A DNA stretch of 6,986 bases, from contig JAFAIV010000012.1 in NCBI GenBank assembly GCA_019236545.1, positions 1 through 6,986 on the forward strand, read 5' to 3'. Shown here piece after piece: positions 1-4,027 of the stretch. The DNA is from Actinomycetota bacterium. GTDB lineage: Bacteria; Actinomycetota; Thermoleophilia; Gaiellales; Gaiellaceae. Each line of letters starts with the position of its first letter. Position 1 is the first letter of the stretch. Position numbers and translations under genes: made by a program. The notes under the pieces are model-generated. The model saw only the letters and a list, made by a program, of their open reading frames with translations, was not told where the DNA came from and did not search any database.

Positions 1-897
1 TGGCAGATGTGGAACGACGCCGAGAACGACCCGGCCAAGCCCGATGCGGCGTGCGTCTGGCTCTGGGCGCGGTCATCGGCGCTCTGCGACGCGCCCGCGA
101 TGCTCGGCAAGTCCTTCGACGCGTCGGTGACCGAGGGCCAGATCGCGCTCCGGCCCGGCGTCGTCTGCACCGTCCCCGGCGGCGGGACGATCAGCGTCGA
201 TGGGCTGCGCTCGCTCCAGCAGCTGACCGGCGACCGCGACGCAGCGATGAGCGCGCTCTTCGAGCGGGCCGTCGAGAGCGCCGCCGCCCCGGTGAGCACT
301 GCGTCGGTGCTCGCGGCGGAGCGCGTGGTCGTCGCGTCCTCGTTCCACGGCAGCTTCGCGGCGTACACGGCCGCGCTGCGGCAGGCGCACGCGAACGTCG
401 ACCTCGCGCGCGCGATCCTCGGCGACGAACTGCGCCGCGCGAAGCTCGAGGCGGGCCTGCGCGCGCCCGCGGCCTCGGACGCCGACGTCCAGTCCTTCTA
501 CGCCTCGTACCCCGAGCTCCAGGTGCGCCTCGTCGCGGCGTCGCCCGCGCCGGCGTGGCTCGGCGGCAGGCCGCGCGGGCTCGCGCTCTCGGAGGTCGCG
601 CCGGGGAGCCTGTTCACGCTGCCCGCCGGCCGGAAGGCGACGATCGCCACGCTCGAGGGCTCGTACAGCGTCAAGCCGCTCGGAGACGCGCTGCCGCTCG
701 GCTCGCTGCCCCTCGAGAGCGTCCGCCGCCCGATCGAGGACGCGCTGCACGACTTCGCGCTCGGCCAGGCGTTCGAGTCCTGGACGATCGCCCGCCAGCA
801 CGGCGCCCTGAACCAGACGACCTGCCTCCGCGACGAGCTCCCGCAGCCCGCCGCCGTCGACCTCGCCGAGTACCTCCCGTTCCTCCGCATCGGCTGA
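1..897 (+). CDS. SurA/PpiC-like (degenerate parvulin) probable exported protein, 5'-partial
   Basis: The frame is open from the first base of the window to a TGA at 895-897, so the gene probably starts upstream. The first in-window ATG is at 7 (residue 1 below), but it is followed at once by compact, tryptophan-rich sequence that does not look like a native N-terminus or signal peptide. The pattern resembles the SurA/PpiC family: a helical chaperone-like stretch (about residues 100-152), then SDADVQSFYASYP at 157-169, the usual link into a parvulin domain. A divergent parvulin-like region follows (about 170-262), with an LGG...VAPGSLF segment and a closing helix ending in ESWTIARQHG. I could not identify parvulin catalytic residues, so folding or holding activity is more likely than prolyl isomerisation. 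Cysteines at 16, 27, 54 and 273 could form disulfides if the protein is exported, as the family usually is. The coding call is firm; the family is an inference from pattern. Confidence 0.8.
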   Translation, partial: WQMWNDAENDPAKPDAACVWLWARSSALCDAPAMLGKSFDASVTEGQIALRPGVVCTVPGGGTISVDGLRSLQQLTGDRDAAMSALFERAVESAAAPVSTASVLAAERVVVASSFHGSFAAYTAALRQAHANVDLARAILGDELRRAKLEAGLRAPAASDADVQSFYASYPELQVRLVAASPAPAWLGGRPRGLALSEVAPGSLFTLPAGRKATIATLEGSYSVKPLGDALPLGSLPLESVRRPIEDALHDFALGQAFESWTIARQHGALNQTTCLRDELPQPAAVDLAEYLPFLRIG

Positions 898-906
898 TCA
901 GAGCTC

Positions 907-990
907 GCGGAGCTCACGCTCCGCTCGCGGGGATTCGGTACTGCGCGCGGCCGAGAGCGCGGTCTCGGCCGCGCTTCGTGCTGTTCTCTT
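907..990 (+). terminator. Probable transcription terminator region of the SurA-like gene (two hairpins)
   Basis: Ten bases after the stop codon lies a hairpin with stem GCGGAGC/GCTCCGC (907-913/918-924) and a 4-base loop. A stronger one follows, with a perfect 12-bp stem at 945-956/963-974 and the 6-base loop GCGCGG. The sequence just after it, 975-990, is T-rich (TTCGTGCTGTTCTCTT) but not an uninterrupted T run. High-GC actinobacteria often terminate at strong hairpins without a clean U tract, so a terminator is the simplest reading. It could instead belong to the repeat family described for this gap. Confidence 0.45.
953..966 (+). repeat. 14-base inverted repeat core, left copy
   Basis: The 14 bases GAGAGCGCGGTCTC form the loop and upper stem of the 945-974 hairpin. 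Their exact reverse complement, GAGACCGCGCTCTC, is at 1238-1251 in the loop and upper stem of the 1230-1259 hairpin. Both hairpins have a 12-bp stem and a 6-base loop, while their lower stems differ in sequence. The identity is read directly; any shared origin is inference. Confidence 0.7.
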
Positions 991-995
991 TGAGG

Positions 996-1061
996 GGACG
1001 CTTGTTCGGGCTGGGTGCCGTCGCGTCCGCGCATGCTTTGCGTGCGCGGACGCTGGTTCGG
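996..1061 (+). repeat. Imperfect 14-base direct repeat flanking a strong hairpin
   Basis: GGACGCTTGTTCGG at 996-1009 recurs as GGACGCTGGTTCGG at 1048-1061, with 13 of 14 bases identical. The second copy overlaps the right arm of the 1023-1053 hairpin. It may be the trace of a local duplication within the intergenic gap. Confidence 0.5.
1023..1053. repeat. Strong 14-bp hairpin with TTT loop
   Basis: The left arm GCGTCCGCGCATGC (1023-1036) pairs with GCGTGCGCGGACGC (1040-1053) around a TTT loop. There is one G-T pair in the arm and no mismatch. There is no T run on either side, so it is not a typical intrinsic terminator. A REP-like palindrome or an RNA structural element are both possible. 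Confidence 0.6.
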
Positions 1062-1131
1062 CGTCGTCGTAGCGTCGCCTGCGGCTTCCGCTACGCCGCC
1101 GCCTGGGCGGGGTTGTGATTTCAGCCGGAGA

Positions 1132-1155
1132 CGAAGCCAGGCGTAGCCAGCTTCG
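1132..1155. repeat. Interrupted CGAAG...CTTCG hairpin with GGC-GTA-GCC top
   Basis: The outer arms CGAAGC (1132-1137) and GCTTCG (1150-1155) enclose an inner GGC/GCC stem (1140-1142/1146-1148) with loop GTA. The same design, with the arms directly joined, appears at 1284-1300. The 10-mer AGGCGTAGCC is identical at 1139-1148 and 1287-1296. Two variants of one hairpin within 150 bases suggest a repeat family. Confidence 0.5.
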
Positions 1156-1229
1156 GCGGAGGCCGATCCCGCTCCCGTAGACGCCCGCGAAGCGGGCCTC
1201 AGCGGGCGGGCGAAGGACCACTGCACGGA

Positions 1230-1259
1230 GCACCCGGGAGACCGCGCTCTCCCGGGTGC
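1230..1259. terminator. Perfect 12-bp hairpin, possible terminator or attenuator before the acyltransferase gene
   Basis: GCACCCGGGAGA (1230-1241) pairs perfectly with TCTCCCGGGTGC (1248-1259) around the loop CCGCGC. The hairpin ends 45 bases before the acyltransferase start. No T run follows on the + strand. Depending on where the transcript of the downstream gene begins, it could stop read-through from upstream or act as a leader hairpin. Its core is the inverted copy of the 953-966 core (right copy at 1238-1251). Confidence 0.45.
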
Positions 1260-1280
1260 GGAGTTCCGTCTCCGAGCTCG

Positions 1281-1303
1281 GGTCGAAGGCGTAGCCTTCG
1301 GCC
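1281..1303 (+). promoter_or_regulatory. Hairpin abutting the GTG start of the acyltransferase gene
   Basis: GGTCGAAGGC (1281-1290) pairs with GCCTTCGGCC (1294-1303) around loop GTA, with one G-T pair. It ends one base before the proposed GTG start at 1305-1307. The only purine-rich Shine-Dalgarno-like string nearby, GAAGG at 1285-1289, lies inside the left arm. If transcribed, the hairpin would mask it. Either translation is damped or regulated here, or the true start differs or the message is leaderless. Confidence 0.45.
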
Positions 1304-1304
1304 C

Positions 1305-1829
1305 GTGCTCGAGAAGCTCTGGGGGACCATCCCCGTCTCGCCGGAGACGCGCGGGAGCAAGGTCTTCGGCGCCGTCGGGAAGCGCTGGCTGCACGTGATC
1401 GCGCGCTACGCGCCGCTCCCGCCCGCCGCGCGCGCGGAGCTCCACCGCCGTCGCGGCGTCGCCGTCGGGAAGCGCGTCTTCATCGGGACGGAGGTCTTCA
1501 TCGACGACGCCGTGCCGCACTCGGTCACCCTCGAGGACGACGTCACCGTGATCGCGCAGGCGACGATCCTCGGGCACACGTACTACCCGCAGCACTTCCA
1601 CCGGCTGCTCGGCGACGAGAGCACCCGCGCCGGGCTCCACACGACGATCCGGCGCGGCGCCTATCTCGGCCTGCGCAGCACCGTCCTCGCGGGCGTCACG
1701 GTGGGGGAGTACGCGATCGTCGGCGCGGGCGCCCTCGTCACCGAGGACGTGCCGCCGTACACGATGGTCGTCGGCGTCCCGGCGAGGCCGGTGCGCGAGT
1801 TTTCGCCCGAGGACGTCGACGCGCGCTAG
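1305..1829 (+). CDS. Hexapeptide-repeat (left-handed beta-helix) O-acyltransferase
   Basis: The product is a 174-residue cytoplasmic transferase of the hexapeptide family, which moves an acetyl or acyl group from CoA to a sugar or similar hydroxyl acceptor; the acceptor here is unknown. A basic helical N-terminus (1-50) leads into imperfect [LIV]-G-x4 turns at about 52-90 (VAVGKRVFIGTEVFI, then VTLEDDVTVI) and 115-147. They are interrupted by a loop at about 92-114 that projects from such helices. The GH at 90-91 in ILGHTY is a good candidate for the catalytic histidine of galactoside/maltose acetyltransferase relatives. The C-terminal PPYTMVVGVPARPVRE is the family's usual closing motif. Length fits a complete small family member. 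The GTG start at 1305 is the most plausible one, although a hairpin covers its ribosome-binding region; the next in-frame GTG, at 1395, would cost 30 N-terminal residues. The stop overlaps the stop of the convergent cyclase gene. Polysaccharide or cell-envelope modification is a guess. Confidence 0.85.
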   Translation: MLEKLWGTIPVSPETRGSKVFGAVGKRWLHVIARYAPLPPAARAELHRRRGVAVGKRVFIGTEVFIDDAVPHSVTLEDDVTVIAQATILGHTYYPQHFHRLLGDESTRAGLHTTIRRGAYLGLRSTVLAGVTVGEYAIVGAGALVTEDVPPYTMVVGVPARPVREFSPEDVDAR

Positions 1830-2965
1830 GCCGGCTCGGCGACCGACATGCCGCCCTTGCCGTTCAGCTTCGCCGCGTAGAGCTGCGAGTCGGCCCGCTC
1901 GAAGAGCGAGACCGCGTCGTCCTCGGCCTGCAGCTCTGCGATCCCCGCGGAGAGCCGCACCCGCCCGGCCTGGCCGAGCGGCCGGTCCGAGATCGCGCGC
2001 TGGATCCGGGAGACGAGCAGCTGCCCCTGGCCCATCCCCGACTCCGGCACGATCACCGCGAACTCGTCGCCGCCGATCCGGCACGGCACGTCCGCAGAGC
2101 GCACGACGCCGCGCACGCGCTCGGCCGCCTCGGCGAGCACCGCGTCGCCGGCCAGGTGGCCGACCCGGTCGTTGATGTCCTTGAAGTCGTCGAGGTCGAG
2201 GATCACGAGCGTGAGCGTCCGCCCGTAGCGGTGTGCGCGCGCCACCTCGCGCGCCAGCGTCTCGTGGAAGTAGCGACGGTTGTGGAGGCCGGTGAGCGCG
2301 TCGAGGTCGGCGAGCAGCCGCGCCTCGCGGAAGCGGCGCGCGTTCTCGATCGCCGGCGCGGCCCGGTCGGCGAGCTCCTCGAGCCGCGAGACGTCCTCGT
2401 CGTCGAAGCGCCGGGACGCCGAGCGCGAGAAGACCGAGAGGTAGCCGAAGCGGCCGGCCGCGTCCGAGAGCAGCGGTACCGCCAGCCCGCCGTGGATCAG
2501 CTCCTGCCCGGCGAGCTCGTCGCCGTAGCGGTAGTGCAGCTCGATCGCGCGCGCCTCGCGCCGGTCCGGCGGCCCGGCGATCGCCTGGCCCTCCGCCTCC
2601 TCGACCGAGAGCCCGACCGTGGCGACGACCGGCTTCTCGGCGCCGTCGAGCCGGATCAGCGCCGCGTCCGCGCCCGGGAGTGCCGCCGCGCCCTCCAGCG
2701 TGCGCGCGAGGACGTCGTCGAGGTCGATCGTGCCGGCGATCTGGGAGAGGAAGCGCGAGCGCCTGCCCTCCTCCTCGGCGCGCTCGACCGCGCTCGCCAG
2801 CTCGTGCGCCAACTCGTCCATCCGGGCCTCGAGCGCGGTCACGACCGTCTCCACCCGCTCGTCCGACCGCTGCCCCGAACGGCGCGAGAGCACGACCGCG
2901 AGCGCCGTGAGAAGCACGACGCACACGCCGAGGGCCGCAGAAATGGCGATGAGCAGGGAATTCAT
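1826..2965 (-). CDS. Membrane-anchored GAF-GGDEF diguanylate cyclase
   Basis: This protein likely makes the second messenger c-di-GMP from two GTP. From an ATG at 2965-2963 it has 379 residues. Residues 3-27 form one hydrophobic membrane segment, and 33-72 form a charged, probably coiled-coil stalk. A GAF-like sensor spans about 75-210 and a GGDEF domain 215-379. The domain has DALTGLHNRR (222-231), the metal-binding stretch LDLDDFKDIND (256-266) and an intact GGDEF (298-302). RSAD at 289-292 lies nine residues before GGDEF, the position of the RxxD product-inhibition site. Both catalysis and feedback inhibition therefore look preserved. The frame stays open upstream to a GTG at 3115. I prefer the start at 2965 because the added 50 residues are basic, lack domain character and would overlap the rpsL promoter region. 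The Shine-Dalgarno is weak. The stop TAG at 1828-1826 shares bases with the stop of the convergent acyltransferase gene. The GAF ligand is unknown. Confidence 0.9.
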   Translation of the reverse strand: MNSLLIAISAALGVCVVLLTALAVVLSRRSGQRSDERVETVVTALEARMDELAHELASAVERAEEEGRRSRFLSQIAGTIDLDDVLARTLEGAAALPGADAALIRLDGAEKPVVATVGLSVEEAEGQAIAGPPDRREARAIELHYRYGDELAGQELIHGGLAVPLLSDAAGRFGYLSVFSRSASRRFDDEDVSRLEELADRAAPAIENARRFREARLLADLDALTGLHNRRYFHETLAREVARAHRYGRTLTLVILDLDDFKDINDRVGHLAGDAVLAEAAERVRGVVRSADVPCRIGGDEFAVIVPESGMGQGQLLVSRIQRAISDRPLGQAGRVRLSAGIAELQAEDDAVSLFERADSQLYAAKLNGKGGMSVAEPA

Positions 2966-2994
2966 GACCGCCCGGGCCCCTGTGCCCGAGTTGT

Positions 2995-3008
2995 CGCACT
3001 GTAGTGCG
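2995..3008. promoter_or_regulatory. 14-base palindrome in the cyclase leader, possible operator
   Basis: CGCACT-GT-AGTGCG is a perfect inverted repeat of 6-base arms, 30 bases upstream of the cyclase start. On the minus strand it contains TACAGT, which fits a loose TAnnnT -10 pattern, although I see no good -35 at the right distance. A dimeric regulator site overlapping the cyclase promoter is possible. A chance palindrome is not excluded in GC-rich DNA. Confidence 0.25.
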
Positions 3009-3062
3009 GGTCGCCCGAACTGGCTACGGTTTGTAAGGCATATTTCAGAGCGGTGTCGCTGT

Positions 3063-3091
3063 TTGCGGCGGACGCGGGGCTTCGCTACCAT
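3063..3091 (+). promoter_or_regulatory. Candidate housekeeping promoter of the str operon
   Basis: TTGCGG (3063-3068) and TACCAT (3086-3091) are separated by 17 bases. They match the TTG... -35 and TAnnnT -10 patterns of actinobacterial vegetative sigma factors. Transcription would begin near 3098, giving an rpsL leader of about 70 bases that includes a small GGGG/CCCC hairpin at 3109-3121. The rest of the 2966-3168 gap holds an AT-richer patch at 3025-3047, which could hold a promoter for either strand, but I could not assign one. Confidence 0.45.
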
Positions 3092-3168
3092 GCCGCGGGC
3101 GGTTGGCAGGGGCACGACCCCGGCCGGCCGTCTCTTTGTGACTGCTTCAAGACGAAAGACGTAGACGC

Positions 3169-3540
3169 ATGCCGACTGTGAACCAGCTCGTCCGGAAGGG
3201 CCGGAAGGTCCCGAAGGCCAAGACGAAGACTCCCGCGCTCGCCGGCTCGCCGCAGAAGCGCGGCGTCTGCACGCGCGTCTACACGACGACGCCGAAGAAG
3301 CCGAACTCGGCTCTCCGCAAGGTCGCTCGCGTGCGGCTCACGAACCAGATGGAGATCGGCGCCTACATCCCCGGCGAGGGCCACAACCTGCAGGAGCACT
3401 CGGTCGTGCTCGTCCGCGGCGGCCGCGTCAAGGACCTCCCGGGCTTCCGCTACAAGATCATCCGGGCGGCGCTCGACACCGGCGGCGTGTCCGACCGGAA
3501 GCAGGCGCGCTCGAAGTACGGCGCCAAGCGGGGCAGCTGA
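3169..3540 (+). CDS. rpsL: 30S ribosomal protein S12
   Basis: S12 sits at the decoding centre of the small subunit and helps check codon-anticodon pairing. The 123-residue protein is full length and closely follows the bacterial consensus: MPTVNQLVRKGRK at the N-terminus, QKRGVCTRVYTTTPKKPNSA across 29-48, EGHNLQEHSVVLVRGGRVKD at 70-89, and the basic tail DRKQARSKYGAKRGS. Lysines 43 and 88 (E. coli 42 and 87 without Met), where streptomycin-resistance changes usually occur, are wild type. Asp89, the residue methylthiolated by RimO in other bacteria, is present. The ATG at 3169 is fixed by homology although the upstream Shine-Dalgarno is poor. It is the first gene of the str cluster, and its TGA stop overlaps the rpsG start by one base. 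Confidence 0.98.
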   Translation: MPTVNQLVRKGRKVPKAKTKTPALAGSPQKRGVCTRVYTTTPKKPNSALRKVARVRLTNQMEIGAYIPGEGHNLQEHSVVLVRGGRVKDLPGFRYKIIRAALDTGGVSDRKQARSKYGAKRGS

Positions 3541-4010
3541 TGCCGCGTCGTGCAGATGTCCAGGCCCGGCCGGTCGAGGCCGACTCCGTCTACGGCTCGC
3601 AGCTCGTGACGCAGATCATCAACAAGGTCATGCTCGACGGGAAGAAGTCGGTCGCCGAGCAGATCGTCTACACCGCGCTCGAGACCGTCGCCACCAAGAC
3701 CGGCCGCCCGCCGGTGGAGGTGCTCGAGCAGGCCGTGAAGACGGTCACCCCGGTCCTCGAGGTTCGCGGTCGCCGCGTCGGCGGCGCGAACTACCAGGTG
3801 CCGGTCGAGGTGCCGCAGCGCCGGGCCCGCACGCTCGCCGTGCGCTGGCTCGTGTCGTACGCGCGCGAGCGCCGCGAGAAGGGCATGTCGGACAAGCTGG
3901 CCAACGAGATTCTGGACGCCCTCAACCAGCAGGGCGGGGCGTTCAAGCGCAAGGACGACGTCTACCGCATGGCGCAGGCCAACAAGGCCTTCGCGCACTA
4001 CCGCTGGTAG
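3540..4010 (+). CDS. rpsG: 30S ribosomal protein S7
   Basis: S7 nucleates assembly of the 30S head by binding the 3' major domain of 16S rRNA, and it lines the E site and mRNA exit channel. The 156 residues match the usual length. The conserved core includes LVTQIINKVMLDGKK near 22-36, RGRRVGGANYQVPVEV at about 76-91, RWLVSYARERREKGM near 102-116, and the ending NKAFAHYRW. The ATG begins on the last base of the rpsL stop (TGATG), so S7 is very likely made by translational coupling with S12. There is no S12-S7 spacer, so an intercistronic S7 autoregulatory site of the E. coli type cannot exist here. A 17-base gap with a good ribosome-binding site leads to fusA. Confidence 0.98.
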   Translation: MPRRADVQARPVEADSVYGSQLVTQIINKVMLDGKKSVAEQIVYTALETVATKTGRPPVEVLEQAVKTVTPVLEVRGRRVGGANYQVPVEVPQRRARTLAVRWLVSYARERREKGMSDKLANEILDALNQQGGAFKRKDDVYRMAQANKAFAHYRW

Positions 4011-4014
4011 ACGC

Positions 4015-4023
4015 AGGAAAGGG
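4015..4023 (+). promoter_or_regulatory. Shine-Dalgarno deciding the TTG start of fusA
   Basis: AGGAAAGGG ends four bases before the TTG at 4028-4030. It supports initiation at this rare codon rather than at the first downstream ATG (residue 21), which lies inside the nucleotide-binding loop region and would destroy the GTPase fold. Confidence 0.7.
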
Positions 4024-4027
4024 ACGA

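Larger units (their letters stand above)
898..1304. other. Hairpin-rich intergenic region without a convincing gene
   Basis: This stretch of about 400 bases between two + strand genes has no open frame with recognisable protein character. It carries at least eight inverted repeats: 907-924 (7-bp stem), 945-974 (12-bp), 1023-1053 (14-bp with one G-T pair), 1061-1102 (imperfect), 1132-1155 (interrupted), 1183-1197 (6-bp), 1230-1259 (12-bp) and 1281-1303 (10-bp with one G-T pair). It also holds an 8-base direct repeat GCTCGCGG at 903-910 and 923-930 and a perfect 10-base palindrome at 1272-1281. It could be a cluster of terminators and REP-like palindromes, a remnant of a small mobile repeat, or a structured non-coding RNA. 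The sequence alone does not decide. Confidence 0.6.

Noticed and set aside
895..900. TGATCA palindrome overlapping the stop of the first gene
   Set aside because: A six-base palindrome is expected by chance and nothing around it suggests an attachment or operator site.
9..1118. 369-codon + strand open frame overlapping the SurA-like gene
   Set aside because: Almost entirely Arg/Ala/Gly/Pro, a typical frame shadow of a high-GC gene, while the other frame has family-like features.
898..1233. 111-codon minus-strand open frame in the hairpin-rich gap
   Set aside because: Arg/Ser/Ala-rich composition without hydrophobic-core pattern. It is explained by the repeats, and I see no convincing ribosome-binding site.
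898..1304. Possible tRNA or CRISPR in the gap (GGTTCGG T-loop-like string, repeated stems)
   Set aside because: No acceptor/anticodon arm arrangement could be built around GGTTCGG, and the repeats are neither regularly spaced nor identical.
498..2999. 833-codon minus-strand open frame across the acyltransferase and cyclase loci
   Set aside because: It overlaps three well-supported genes in a wrong frame and is an Arg/Ala/Gly-rich low-complexity translation.
2963..3115. Longer cyclase start at GTG 3115 (429 residues)
   Set aside because: The extra 50 residues are basic with no domain character and would cover the candidate rpsL promoter. The ATG at 2965 places the membrane segment at the N-terminus as expected.
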